Shown: positions 25,239 to 34,515 of the stretch, piece by piece
How positions within the stretch are numbered: the stretch's first letter is position 1
Layout: each line of letters begins with the position of its first letter
NCBI RefSeq assembly: GCF_963853665.1
Contig: NZ_OY970459.1
Span: forward strand, 2,542,001-2,606,000
Origin: Mycobacterium decipiens
Lineage (GTDB): Bacteria; Actinomycetota; Actinomycetes; Mycobacteriales; Mycobacteriaceae
Direction of reading: 5' to 3'
Length of the DNA: 64,000 bases
Notes under the pieces: model-generated
What the model saw: the letters and a program-made list of their open reading frames with translations, nothing else
The model's database searches: none
What the model was told of the DNA's origin: nothing
Position numbers and translations under genes: made by a program

Positions 25239-28079
25239 GTGACCGCCATAGGACGATTCATCCATCGCTACGCGCTATGGATCGTGGTCGTCTGGACTCT
25301 GGCGGCAATCATCGCCAATGGCTTTGCCGTGCCACTCGAGCAGGTCATCACCGCCGAGGATCAGCCTTTCTCGCCGTCTGGCACCGCCACTTCGCTTGCC
25401 GTGCAACGGTCGGCCGCGGCGTTCGGCGAAATGCCCGGCGACAACACCGGGTACCTGGTGCTTGAGCGGAACGAGTCCCTCAATGACCAAGACCGGGCGT
25501 TCTACGATCAGTTGGTCGCGGCGCTTCGCGCCGATTCCCGCCATGTCATCGAGGTAGTGGACTGGTGGGGCGTCCCGGCCATGAAAGATGCGGTCCGAAG
25601 CGAGGATCATCGCGCAGTGACTGCGGCCTTGCGCTTTGGCGGCATGGTTGGCACGTCGCAAGCCAGGGAGTCGATAGCCGTCGTGCGCAACATCGTGGCA
25701 CAACTGCACCCTCCCGACGGCTTGCACGTATTCGTCACCGGTGCCGGCGCCACCATCGTGGACGAGTTCGCGGCGATCGACAGGCAGATGCCGTTCATCA
25801 CGACGATGACGATCGCGGCGTTGCTATTCCTGTTGTTGATCGTCTACCGGTCCCTGATCACGGCGATGGTGCCGTTGCTATCGGTCGTCGTTGCCCTAGC
25901 TGTGGACAAGCCGATCGTTTCCGTGCTTGTCCAACGCGAAGTCATCGAGGTTTCCCTGTTTTCCGTCGGACTGGGTATTGCGGTCGTTGTCGGAACGGGT
26001 ACCGGCTTCGCGATCTTTCTGATCGGGCGCTACCACGAGCGGCGAAGGCAAAGCGTCGCCCCAGCGGCTGCATTGGCCGATGCGTATCGCGGTGTGGCGC
26101 CGGCGATCGTGGGCTCCACGCTTATCGTGGTCACGCCTCTGGTCGCCATGGGTTGGGTGAGCCTCGCGTGGATCGGTATGTTCGCGACAACCGGAGTTCT
26201 TTGCTTCATCGGCGTTCTCACAGTTGGCCTGGCCGCATTGACGTTGACCCCGGCGCTCATTGCGCTCGCCAGCCGCGCCAACCTGCTCGAACCCCCACGA
26301 GATGAACGCATCCAGCGGCGATTTCGGCGCATCGGCACCCATGTGGCGCGCTGGCCGGCACCGATTTTGATCGGCAGCGGCGTTTTCGTGTTCATCCTGA
26401 TGCTTGCCCTGCCGGGAGTGCCGATTGGGTGGGACGAAGCCGCGGCAACCCCGGCCGCGGCCGAATCCAATCGCGGTTACCGGGCGGCCGAGCGCCACTT
26501 CGCTCCCAACCAACTGCTGCCCACCGTGGTCACCATCGAAACCGACCACGACATCCGCAATCCCACCGGACTCACTGCCATCGAACGAATCACCGCTGCG
26601 ATTATGGGTATTCCCGGTGTGCGGATGGTGCGGTCAGCGAGCCACCCCAACGGATTGGTGTCCAAGCAAGCTGCCTTGACCACCACGGCGGGGAATCTCG
26701 GTGATCAGCTGGACGCATTTTCTGACCGGCTCACATCCCGTGAGGCGACGTTCGCCAATCTCGAAACCGCGCTCCGCGACGTGGTGTCAGCCCTCGATCT
26801 GCTTCAGACTGGCGTCCGACAGGACGCCTACGGAATTGGTCAGGTGAGTTTGGCCGTCCGATTAATGCAGGACGCGCTGATCAAGCTGCAGGGCGACGCC
26901 GCTGACGTCTACGACATTTTTGACCCGCTGCGGGGTTTTGTCGCGGCGATACCAGACTGCGGGGACAATCTCGTGTGTTCTGCTGCCCAAGAGGTGGTGC
27001 AGTGGGCAAATACCGTCGTTGAAAGCTGCACGAAGCTGGTCGATGCGGCAGGACAGCTCGCCAGGGGGATAGCGGACGCCGCCTCGGCGACCTCAGGCGT
27101 ACCAGGCCTCGCGAATGCGTTGAACAGCGCCAGCGGTGAACTGGCGCAGGTAAGAGCGTCAGCGGCAGGTTTGAAAGAGATACTCAGCAATGTCGGAGTG
27201 GCCCCATTGGGAGAGCTTCCCGAGTATTTGCACGAACTCGCCGCGGCCTCCCAGGATGCCCCCGGCGTGGACCTCCATGCCGCCCGGAAGATTCTGACCG
27301 ACCCGAATATGCGGCCAGCCTTGGACTACTTTGTCTCACCAAACGGCCATGCAACGCGTCTACTCGTCTACGGCGACCGGAGCGAATGGGGCAATGATGG
27401 CGCCCAACAGGCACGCGCCATCGTGGCCGTCGTACAGGAGGAAACCAAGGAGGACACGCTCAAGCCCACGGCCGTTGAACTCACCGGCGTTGGACCGGCT
27501 ACCCGTGACCTTCAAGATCTGGTGGGCAGAGACCTTGCCTTGCTGGCGGTCATCACATTCGCCGTAATTCTCGCGATCGCCGCACTGCTTCTGCGAAGTC
27601 CGCTCGCCGGGCTTGTCGTCCTCGCCACCATCGCCGCGTCGTACATCTGCGCGCTTGGCGCCAGCGTACTGATTTGGAAACACATACTGGGCCACGACTT
27701 GCACTGGTCGGTGTTGCCGATTGCGTTTGTGTTGCTGATAGCCGTGGGCTCGGGCTGCAACCTGCTCTTCGCGCTGCGCATCCGCGAAGAGCTTCCCGCC
27801 GGGCCACGAACCAGTATCATCCGAGCGTTCGCCACGACAGGGGCAGTGGTTACCGCCGCTGGAATCGTGCTTGGGACAACAATGTTCGCGCTTGCCGCGA
27901 GTAGCGTGCTAAGTGTCGCGCAAATCGGTGTCGCCGTTGGCAGCGGGCTAGTGCTGGACGCCCTCGTGATGCGTAGTTTCGTGCTGCCCGCCCTGATGGT
28001 GGTGCTGGGCCGTTGGCTGTGGTGGCCGCGTAAATCGGTCAGCACGGGGCAGCTGCCTGAGCCAGTCGCTATCCAGTGA
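25239..28079 (+). CDS. MmpL-type RND transporter lacking both Asp-Tyr pairs
   Basis: This 946-residue RND-superfamily protein of the MmpL type has an N-terminal helix (YALWIVVVWTLAAIIANGF), a first periplasmic domain, helices 2-6, a second long periplasmic domain (about 385-770) and helices 8-12. Usual MmpL exporters have GTDY in TM4 and GSDY in TM10, whose Asp-Tyr pairs carry protons. Here these are GTGF (Gly256, Phe257) and GSGC (Gly839, Cys840), although the flanking FLIGRYHE and NLLFALRIREE are conserved. Proton coupling is thus doubtful. No MmpS gene is adjacent. It is followed by a flavin monooxygenase/DUF4389/methyltransferase cluster, suggesting export or handling of a modified lipid (inference). 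Confidence 0.9.
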   Translation: MTAIGRFIHRYALWIVVVWTLAAIIANGFAVPLEQVITAEDQPFSPSGTATSLAVQRSAAAFGEMPGDNTGYLVLERNESLNDQDRAFYDQLVAALRADSRHVIEVVDWWGVPAMKDAVRSEDHRAVTAALRFGGMVGTSQARESIAVVRNIVAQLHPPDGLHVFVTGAGATIVDEFAAIDRQMPFITTMTIAALLFLLLIVYRSLITAMVPLLSVVVALAVDKPIVSVLVQREVIEVSLFSVGLGIAVVVGTGTGFAIFLIGRYHERRRQSVAPAAALADAYRGVAPAIVGSTLIVVTPLVAMGWVSLAWIGMFATTGVLCFIGVLTVGLAALTLTPALIALASRANLLEPPRDERIQRRFRRIGTHVARWPAPILIGSGVFVFILMLALPGVPIGWDEAAATPAAAESNRGYRAAERHFAPNQLLPTVVTIETDHDIRNPTGLTAIERITAAIMGIPGVRMVRSASHPNGLVSKQAALTTTAGNLGDQLDAFSDRLTSREATFANLETALRDVVSALDLLQTGVRQDAYGIGQVSLAVRLMQDALIKLQGDAADVYDIFDPLRGFVAAIPDCGDNLVCSAAQEVVQWANTVVESCTKLVDAAGQLARGIADAASATSGVPGLANALNSASGELAQVRASAAGLKEILSNVGVAPLGELPEYLHELAAASQDAPGVDLHAARKILTDPNMRPALDYFVSPNGHATRLLVYGDRSEWGNDGAQQARAIVAVVQEETKEDTLKPTAVELTGVGPATRDLQDLVGRDLALLAVITFAVILAIAALLLRSPLAGLVVLATIAASYICALGASVLIWKHILGHDLHWSVLPIAFVLLIAVGSGCNLLFALRIREELPAGPRTSIIRAFATTGAVVTAAGIVLGTTMFALAASSVLSVAQIGVAVGSGLVLDALVMRSFVLPALMVVLGRWLWWPRKSVSTGQLPEPVAIQ

Positions 28080-28478
28080 GCTGCCCCGCGACACCTTTTC
28101 CCGCAGGCGCGGCAACGCTTCTCGGTGTTCGTGTGACCGGATCCACCGGGTGAGTTGGTCTGCGGTGCCCTCGTTTCCCGGGCATGTGGAGCTGACTAGT
28201 TTCAGATCACCTTGAGCCGCAACGAATTCGCCTGCCTTGCCAGGTACCACGCGATGCAGGAAGATACCGGTGTGGGTGGGCGGTTGTTCGCCGTGCGCGA
28301 GGATCAGCTCCGAAGCGGACCGCAGGTACCCGCCTGCGGCACCTTCGGCGCGTACGGCCTGGCTTCTGCCTTGAACCGATTCGCGCGCGCTTACGTATCC
28401 AGGAGTATGACGAGCCGAAGCGAAGTATCCGTCTTGCGTCGATGCGCGGGTTAAACCGTCGGGAGCCCACTTCGAGAA
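28080..28478. other. Intergenic region, 399 bp, no gene supported
   Basis: Short frames on both strands, such as 28212-28454 (+), have no ribosome binding site and resemble nothing I know. GGGAG at 28461-28465 is a poorly spaced ribosome binding site for the gene starting at 28479. I see no tRNA or strong hairpin. Confidence 0.5.
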
Positions 28479-29750
28479 ATGCCTGGTAACCAGGTTTTGG
28501 CGAAGCCGCCGGCGGCGCCGAAGGCGGCGCCGCTACGGATTCTTGTCATCGGAGCCGGTGTGAGCGGCATTTCCGCGGCGCGGGGGCTGTTGCGCGACGG
28601 ACATGACGTAACCGTGTTCGACCAGCGCTCGGATTTGCAGGCGGGCGGCGGCGCCGTGACCATCTGGTCGAATGGGGCAACGGTTCTGGGCCAACTGGGC
28701 GTCGACATGGACGCGGCGGGTCAGCAGCTATCCAGCGTGCGGGTGTTGACCTCCAAGGGGCACGTGCTTGCGATCCTGGACGTGGCCGCCATGGTCAACC
28801 GGCTAGGCGCCCCTGTTCGGATGGTCCCCCGTCGTGTCCTGCTTGAACGGCTGCTGGAAGGCTTCCCGACGGATCGCATCCGATGCGGCTGCCGTGCGGT
28901 GGGGGTAGTCAGCAGGCCCGGTGGGGTGCGCGTCGAGTTCGATGACGGCAGCTCGGCCGATGGAGATCTGGCAATCGGTGCGGATGGCCTGCACTCGATG
29001 GTCCGAGATGTCGTTGGCGCGCCGGCTGCGCAGACGACCGGCTGGTGCAGCTGGCAGGGACTCGTCCGTCTCCCGGACGTCGTTGACGATAGGCGCGTGG
29101 CGCAGGTCATCATCGGTGAGGGCGGAAATACCGGTCTGTGGCCGGCCGGGGACTGCGATGTGCAGTGGTGGTTCGACCTGCCCTGGTCCCACGACTTCGT
29201 GCGACCGCATCGTCCGATCGAGGTGATTCGGTCGCATTTCGGCGGTTGGTCCGACCCGGTCGATCGAGTGCTCGCCGCTTTGACCGACGATGATCTTGCC
29301 CCCTCGCCATTCCCACACTTTCGACATCCGATTCCTGGGAAGGGCCAGGGAGCGCTGACCTTGCTCGGTGACGCCGCACATACGATGCCGCCCACCCTCG
29401 CGCAGGGGACCAATCAGGCGCTGCTCGACACGATGGTGTTGTGCAGGGCGCTATCAGGTGTCCGGAACAGAAGTAGCGGCAGCAAAAGCGATCAGCTCTC
29501 ACGCGCGCTGCGCTGGTACGAGAAGATCAGGCGACGCAGGGTCAGGGCAGTGTCCAGGGTGGCGTCGCTGCGGGTGTGCCACGGTGAGGCCGTGCTGCGG
29601 CCGGCGGCGTTGATCTCGGACCGGCTGCACACCTGGGCACTCACCATGTTTCTGGATCTGACGAGTCACCGTCGAATGTCGGCAAAGATTAGCCGTGGCC
29701 TCGCGGCCACACCTGCTACACCGCGTTCTTCGTCTGGGTTGGCGCGATGA
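28479..29750 (+). CDS. FAD-dependent aromatic-type monooxygenase
   Basis: This 423-residue flavin monooxygenase has a Rossmann FAD motif ILVIGAGVSGISAARGLLRDGHDVTVFDQR starting near residue 22. It also has the DG motif (LAIGADGLHSMVRDVVG) and the second FAD motif LLGDAAHTMPPTLAQGTNQALLDTMVLCRAL near 300. It resembles Rv1260-type enzymes. The C-terminal 60 residues are Arg-rich. It overlaps the DUF4389 gene by 4 bases (ATGA at 29747-29750) and so heads a coupled cluster. The substrate is unknown; hydroxylation or epoxidation of a lipid or aromatic compound is possible. Confidence 0.9.
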   Translation: MPGNQVLAKPPAAPKAAPLRILVIGAGVSGISAARGLLRDGHDVTVFDQRSDLQAGGGAVTIWSNGATVLGQLGVDMDAAGQQLSSVRVLTSKGHVLAILDVAAMVNRLGAPVRMVPRRVLLERLLEGFPTDRIRCGCRAVGVVSRPGGVRVEFDDGSSADGDLAIGADGLHSMVRDVVGAPAAQTTGWCSWQGLVRLPDVVDDRRVAQVIIGEGGNTGLWPAGDCDVQWWFDLPWSHDFVRPHRPIEVIRSHFGGWSDPVDRVLAALTDDDLAPSPFPHFRHPIPGKGQGALTLLGDAAHTMPPTLAQGTNQALLDTMVLCRALSGVRNRSSGSKSDQLSRALRWYEKIRRRRVRAVSRVASLRVCHGEAVLRPAALISDRLHTWALTMFLDLTSHRRMSAKISRGLAATPATPRSSSGLAR

Positions 29751-30343
29751 GCAAACCGCCTAATCCCGTCCGGGTCCGAGGTGGTCTCGACGCCCCATCC
29801 CGGTGGCTCTGGCTCGTCAAGTGGTGCGTGCTGGCCGTTCCGCACTACCCCATATTGGTATTTCTATACCTGGTCTATCCACTACTGACCGTCGTTGCCG
29901 GCGTTGCGATCTTGTTCACCGGGCGGTATCCCCGGCCAATCTTCGACTTCAACGTGGGAGTGCTGCGCTGGTCGTGGCGAGTCATGAATTACCGATTTCC
30001 GATGAACTGCACCGACAAGTACCCACCCTTTACGTTGCGGTCTCGGCCGGACTACCCGGGCGATCTGGAGGTCGACTATCCGGAACGGCTGACGAGATGG
30101 GCGGTTCTGGTGAAGTGGTGGCTGCTCGGGCTCCCGCAGATACTGCTGTGTTGGGCGATGGAGCCGCTGCTGCAGGTGCTTTGCGTTATCAACGCGGTGT
30201 GGTTGCTGTGCGCCGGGAGGATTCACCGGGGCATGTTCGATCTACTGATGGGCATCGTTCGATGGCGTTACCGGGTGGCGGTGTACGTTTCGTTGATGCG
30301 TGACGAATATCCGCCGTTCCAACTCGATCTAGGTGACCGATAA
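29747..30343 (+). CDS. DUF4389 membrane protein
   Basis: This 198-residue membrane protein has two similar halves, each with a hydrophobic pair of helices (WLVKWCVLAVPHYPILVFLYLVYPLLTVVAGVAILFTG and VLVKWWLLGLPQILLCWAMEPLLQVLCVINAVWLLCAG). Each half is followed by a conserved amphipathic segment, FDFNVGVLRWSWRVMNY or FDLLMGIVRWRYRVAVY, and then a KYPPF or EYPPF motif. This internal duplication is typical of DUF4389 proteins, whose function is unknown. It is translationally coupled to the monooxygenase and precedes the methyltransferase by 14 bases. Confidence 0.88.
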   Translation: MSKPPNPVRVRGGLDAPSRWLWLVKWCVLAVPHYPILVFLYLVYPLLTVVAGVAILFTGRYPRPIFDFNVGVLRWSWRVMNYRFPMNCTDKYPPFTLRSRPDYPGDLEVDYPERLTRWAVLVKWWLLGLPQILLCWAMEPLLQVLCVINAVWLLCAGRIHRGMFDLLMGIVRWRYRVAVYVSLMRDEYPPFQLDLGDR

Positions 30344-30357
30344 CGCGCCGTAATCCG

Positions 30358-30963
30358 TTGTTCCCGTACGTGTATCGAATCGGCATGCCGATCTTCGACC
30401 GGTTGTTCTATTGCCGATACCGTCGAGCGGCGATCACCCATGCGACCGGCCGGCTGCTGATGATCGGGCTCGGCCCGGGGGCCGATTTGAAGTATGTTCC
30501 GCCGGCAGTCACCTCAGTCGCCGCCGTGGAGCCGGTGGCGGCGTTCCGCCGGATGGCGGCTCGTCTTGCTCGCCATTGCGGCATTGCCGTCGACATCGTC
30601 GATGGGCAGGGCGAGTCGATTCCGTTCCCGGACAACAGTTTCGACTCGGTACACGTTGGGTTGGTGCTGTGTTCAGTCGATGATGTGGCCGCAACTCTCG
30701 ACGAGATCCGGCGGGTGCTCGTGCCCGGAGGCAGGTTGGTCGTCCTCGAACACGTCCGCGGAGAGGGCGCGATGGGGCGATTCCAGGACATGATCGCAAA
30801 GCCGTGGTCGTGGATTTCGTCGGGCTGTCATCCAAACCGCCGAACCATCGACGCCATTGCCGCGGCCGGATTCGATACCTCGGGGTTGCGCAGCATCCCC
30901 CGAACCTTGGTGCCGCCGCCCTGCACACCTCATCTGCAAGGATTTGCCACCCTGCTCAAATGA
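30358..30963 (+). CDS. Class I SAM-dependent methyltransferase
   Basis: A 201-residue methyltransferase of the UbiE/Methyltransf_11 type. Motif I is LLMIGLGPGADLKYV. Then follow the acidic VAAVEPVAAFRRMA, DGQGESIPFPDNSFDSVHVGLVLCSVDD (motif II region) and VLVPGGRLVVLEHVRGEG (motif III). The TTG at 30358 is the only early start in the frame; ATG 30385 (MPIFDRLFYCRYRR) is a credible alternative. A nearby Cys-rich C-terminus (SSGCHPN, PPPCTPH) is seen in lipid-linked relatives. It completes the monooxygenase/DUF4389/methyltransferase cluster. Confidence 0.88.
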   Translation: MFPYVYRIGMPIFDRLFYCRYRRAAITHATGRLLMIGLGPGADLKYVPPAVTSVAAVEPVAAFRRMAARLARHCGIAVDIVDGQGESIPFPDNSFDSVHVGLVLCSVDDVAATLDEIRRVLVPGGRLVVLEHVRGEGAMGRFQDMIAKPWSWISSGCHPNRRTIDAIAAAGFDTSGLRSIPRTLVPPPCTPHLQGFATLLK

Positions 30964-31007
30964 AGAACGGGAGTCGACAAGTAATGCCTCGAACTAATTG
31001 TCAGATC

Positions 31008-31037
31008 TTGAACCTTCCTCCGACAAAGGTATAGGAT
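31008..31037 (+). promoter_or_regulatory. Candidate promoter of the PPE gene
   Basis: TTGAAC (31008-31013) and TAGGAT (31032-31037) are 18 bp apart; TATAGG overlaps as an alternative -10 at 16 bp. This would give a leader of about 80 bases before the PPE start at 31126. Confidence 0.45.
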
Positions 31038-31125
31038 AAAAGATCCGACGTCCGGGGGTGGGCGCCGCGAATGCGGCGGGATCTAAAGCGGGATTTAAAG
31101 AATGACAAATAGGGGGCCTGTGGTG

Positions 31126-31998
31126 ATGAATTTCTCGGTGTTGCCGCCGGAGGTCAACTCCGCACGGCTGTTCTCGGGTGCGGGTTCCGGTCCGATGTTG
31201 GCAGCGGCCGCGGCGTGGAATGGGTTGGCAGACGAGTTGGCATCGGCGGCGTCGTCATTTTCCTCGGTGACGTCGGGCCTTACGGCTGGGCCGAGCCAGG
31301 CGTGGCAGGGTCTGGCGTCGGCGGCGATGACGGCCGCGGCGGCTCCTTATACGGCGTGGCTGAGTGCGGCGGCGGCTCGGGCGACGGGGATGGCTGGGCA
31401 GGCGCAATGGGTGACCGATGCATTTGAGGCTGCGCGGGCCGCGATGATTCATCCGCTGGTCGTGGCGGCCAACCGGAATGGGTTGGTGCAGTTGGTGTTG
31501 TCGAATTTTTTCGGGCAGAACGCGCCGGCGATTGCGGCAGCTGAGGCCGAGTATGAGGAGATGTGGGCCCAGGACGTGACCGCGATGGCGAGTTACCATG
31601 CCGGGGCTTCGGCGGCCGCCGCGCAGCTGGCGCCGTGGCAGGAATCGCTGCGACATCTGGCGACCCAGCTCGCCGCGGCGTTGGGCCTCAGCCCAGTTAC
31701 AAACCCGGTACCCAGCGACCCAACATTAGAGAGTCAAACCACCAATTTCGGCTTGTTCACAATCACGTCCCTTGCCGACACCGCCGACGATAATTTTGTC
31801 GCAACGATTTTCTCGAGCCCGCTCTTCACCAATACTTTGACTTCTGGGTTTGAACCCACAACGGGCCTAGGTGCGCCCGGGCAGACAGTAAACACTTTCC
31901 AAAGTCCGGTCTTTCCTTTCCTGAATAGTTCGTTCGCCCTCCCATTTACGGATCCGGTAGCCCCACTGTTTATTGCGCTCCTTCCGCTCGGCTTCTGA
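31126..31998 (+). CDS. PPE family protein
   Basis: This 290-residue PPE protein begins [35 protein letters not shown], the canonical helical PPE domain of about 175 residues with the Pro-Pro-Glu motif at 7-9. WxG-type WQGLAS and the tip motif near [10 protein letters not shown] follow. The C-terminal part (about 110 residues) is Asn/Thr/Phe-rich without pentapeptide repeats or a clear SVP motif. Starts upstream at 31102 give an atypical leader, so ATG 31126 is chosen. Export by a type VII system is expected, but no PE partner gene is adjacent. It is followed by the convergent ABC permease after 9 bases. Confidence 0.92.
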   Translation: MNFSVLPPEVNSARLFSGAGSGPMLAAAAAWNGLADELASAASSFSSVTSGLTAGPSQAWQGLASAAMTAAAAPYTAWLSAAAARATGMAGQAQWVTDAFEAARAAMIHPLVVAANRNGLVQLVLSNFFGQNAPAIAAAEAEYEEMWAQDVTAMASYHAGASAAAAQLAPWQESLRHLATQLAAALGLSPVTNPVPSDPTLESQTTNFGLFTITSLADTADDNFVATIFSSPLFTNTLTSGFEPTTGLGAPGQTVNTFQSPVFPFLNSSFALPFTDPVAPLFIALLPLGF

Positions 31999-32007
31999 CC
32001 GCGCGCC

Positions 32008-34515
32008 CTACTCGACGCTGACGGCGTCGATGATGTTCATTTTCGCCGCGCGTCGGGCGGGCGGTAGCGAGCCGAGCAGGCTGATCGCAAGCGCACCGCC
32101 GGTGAAGACGAACGTCATCGGGCTCGGGCGGAAGCTGACCTGGAAGTTCATCATGTTCGCGCTGACCAGACTGAACAGCCACTGGTCGGCCAACCCGAAT
32201 ATCAGGCCCAGGGCACCGCCGATGACACCGATTCCTGCCGCTTCGGTCAGCACCATTTGCAAGCTGAATCGGCGGCTCGATCCCATTGCACGCAGCACCC
32301 CGATCTCGCGTCGTCGTTCCAGCACCGAGAGCGTCAACGTGCAAAGAAGTGCTACTGCCGCGACCAGCACCACGATGATCCACACGGCATTCGCGATGAA
32401 CATGCTTTGATGAATCGGCGCCTCGCGCCCCGCCAATGCCGTGTGGCCGTCATACACGTGGTTCGGCACGGGCACCGCTTGGCGCACGTCGGCCAACAGA
32501 CGATCCGGATCCACGCCGAGCGCCGCGGTCACCTGCAACGTGGTCGCCCCCGGTCGATCGAACCACGCCCGCAGCTGATCGAGGCTCATCCCGACGGTGC
32601 CCATGACCGTCGCGAAGTACGGCACCAGGGCCAACACGACGGCATGTCGTAGGCCGTGGGGCGTTTGCAGCCGCAATTCGTCGCCGATCCGTACGTTGAG
32701 TGTCGTGCCCAGATTCTGCGAAAGCACCACACCCCGACCGGCGAGCACCTCGTTGCGTACCCGCTCATCGAGCGCGCGGTAAAGCGGATCGGCGGTTCCG
32801 GGGGAGAACCCGTCAAGTATGACGCGCGTACCACCGACGACAGCGAAGGCGAAAGCACCTTCGGTGACGCGTGCTACGCCCGGAACCGCGGCCACCTTCT
32901 CGGAAAGACCCTGCGGCAGAACATCGGTGGGATAGGTGTCAGGAGGGTCTGCGCTCACCCAGACCGCGACATCGCCGACTGGCGCGAAGATGTCGCGCGC
33001 GGAACGGATCATATCGGTGTTCGTACCGGTGATCGCGACGGTAGTGACGATCGCGATCAGCACTGTCATCACCGTGGCCCACACCCGTCGAGGCGCACGC
33101 TCGATCGTCGCCGCCGCGAGCGCTCCGACCGTTCCGAACATTCGTGCCGTTGCCGATGTGGCTTTGACGATGGGCATGGCGAGAGCGAAGCCCAATGCGA
33201 TCTCGGCACCGAACACAGCAGACATCCCGACAAAGGCGAAGACGCCTCGTTGGGTGACGACCAGCAGGGTTGACATCGCGAACACCGCGACGGCGCCGAC
33301 CCCGCACCAGATCCGCAGCCAGCGTGGTACGCGGTCGGCCGCTGAGACTCCGACAGGTGCCAACGCTTCGATCGGTGACACCTTGTACACCTGCCTTGCA
33401 GCCATCGCGGATGCAACCACACTGGTGACCGCGGTGGCCACGACGGTGGCTGGTGTTGCATGGCTGGGCAGCCAGTATTGAACGCGAGCCTCCAGCCCCT
33501 GGGTTATGGCCGAAGGCAGTCGGCCAATCGCAATGCGGCCCATCAGTATTCCAAGACCGGAGCCGATGGATCCGCCGATCAGGCCGAGAATCGCTGCCTC
33601 CGTGAGAATGTCGCGAACGATCGTGATCCGTCTGCCGCCGATGGCACGCAGGATCGAGATGACCGGCCGGCGCTGGGTGATCGCCATGGTCACGGTGGTG
33701 TAGATAAGGAACGCACCGACCGCCAACGCAACCGTCGCGCCCATCAGGGCCATATAGCTCATCATCTTGACGCCGTCGCCGGCCCGGGTCGCGCGCGCGC
33801 TCGGCTCGGCGACGATCGCCCGATTGTTCACCGCAGCGGTCACCATGGCGCGAACCGCGACAAGGTCGGTTCCCGGTTTCGCGGTGACCAGAATCGAGTC
33901 GAGTTGGCCAAGGCGGTCGGTAACGCTCTGCGCCAAAGCGACTGGGGCAAGGACATAGTGGCCGCCGTTGAGGTCCGCAAGCTCCTCGCCCTGCAGCACT
34001 TCGGTGACCGTGACCCAACCCGAGCCGAGTCGAAACGTCTCGCCTTGCCCATGACGGACACTTGGTCCGACCCGGACGCCGTTGGGTATCGCCGAGGGGG
34101 CCGTCAGCCGCTGTTCCGCGACAGCATCTTTGAAGGCGCCGCCCAACGCGGAAATGTTCGCGTCCGCGCCCAGCAGCAGCACAGGCCCCGACGGCGTGGG
34201 TGCGGAGGTCCGGATCATCGGCACTGCGGCCGCGACGCCCGGAACTGCCGCCACGTCTGTGGTTATCGTGTCCGGGAATCCCGCGTCGGTGATACCCGAC
34301 ACCTCTAGTGCGGCAACGCCGGCGATCCCGTCCGCCAGCCGGTTGACCGATGCGGTGATCGATCCGAAAATGCCGAATATCGCAACCAGATACATTGCCG
34401 ACACCGCCATCACCGTGATCGAGGCCATCGTGCGTCGACGATGTGCGGCGAGTTCACGCAGGCTGAACAGCTGAAACCGGCCCGCTGCCGCAGCTATCGC
34501 CGTGCCCGGCTTCAT
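32008..34515 (-). CDS. FtsX/MacB-type ABC transporter permease
   Basis: This 835-residue permease consists of two FtsX-like halves. Each starts with a membrane helix, has an extracytoplasmic MacB-like domain (VAAVPGVAAAVPMIRTSAPTP, then VAAVPGVARVTEGAFAFAVVGG) and ends with three helices and a motif of the RRPVISILRAIGGRR or RRREIGVLRAMGSSRR type. The length and layout resemble Rv0987. The start ATG overlaps the ATPase stop (34512-34515), so the ATPase gene is translated first. Such systems export lipoproteins, peptides or envelope components; this substrate is unknown. Confidence 0.9.
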   Translation of the reverse strand: MKPGTAIAAAAGRFQLFSLRELAAHRRRTMASITVMAVSAMYLVAIFGIFGSITASVNRLADGIAGVAALEVSGITDAGFPDTITTDVAAVPGVAAAVPMIRTSAPTPSGPVLLLGADANISALGGAFKDAVAEQRLTAPSAIPNGVRVGPSVRHGQGETFRLGSGWVTVTEVLQGEELADLNGGHYVLAPVALAQSVTDRLGQLDSILVTAKPGTDLVAVRAMVTAAVNNRAIVAEPSARATRAGDGVKMMSYMALMGATVALAVGAFLIYTTVTMAITQRRPVISILRAIGGRRITIVRDILTEAAILGLIGGSIGSGLGILMGRIAIGRLPSAITQGLEARVQYWLPSHATPATVVATAVTSVVASAMAARQVYKVSPIEALAPVGVSAADRVPRWLRIWCGVGAVAVFAMSTLLVVTQRGVFAFVGMSAVFGAEIALGFALAMPIVKATSATARMFGTVGALAAATIERAPRRVWATVMTVLIAIVTTVAITGTNTDMIRSARDIFAPVGDVAVWVSADPPDTYPTDVLPQGLSEKVAAVPGVARVTEGAFAFAVVGGTRVILDGFSPGTADPLYRALDERVRNEVLAGRGVVLSQNLGTTLNVRIGDELRLQTPHGLRHAVVLALVPYFATVMGTVGMSLDQLRAWFDRPGATTLQVTAALGVDPDRLLADVRQAVPVPNHVYDGHTALAGREAPIHQSMFIANAVWIIVVLVAAVALLCTLTLSVLERRREIGVLRAMGSSRRFSLQMVLTEAAGIGVIGGALGLIFGLADQWLFSLVSANMMNFQVSFRPSPMTFVFTGGALAISLLGSLPPARRAAKMNIIDAVSVE

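Noticed and set aside
28212..28454. Small frame in the gap after the mmpL gene
   Set aside because: TTG start without ribosome binding site, Arg-rich shadows on both strands.
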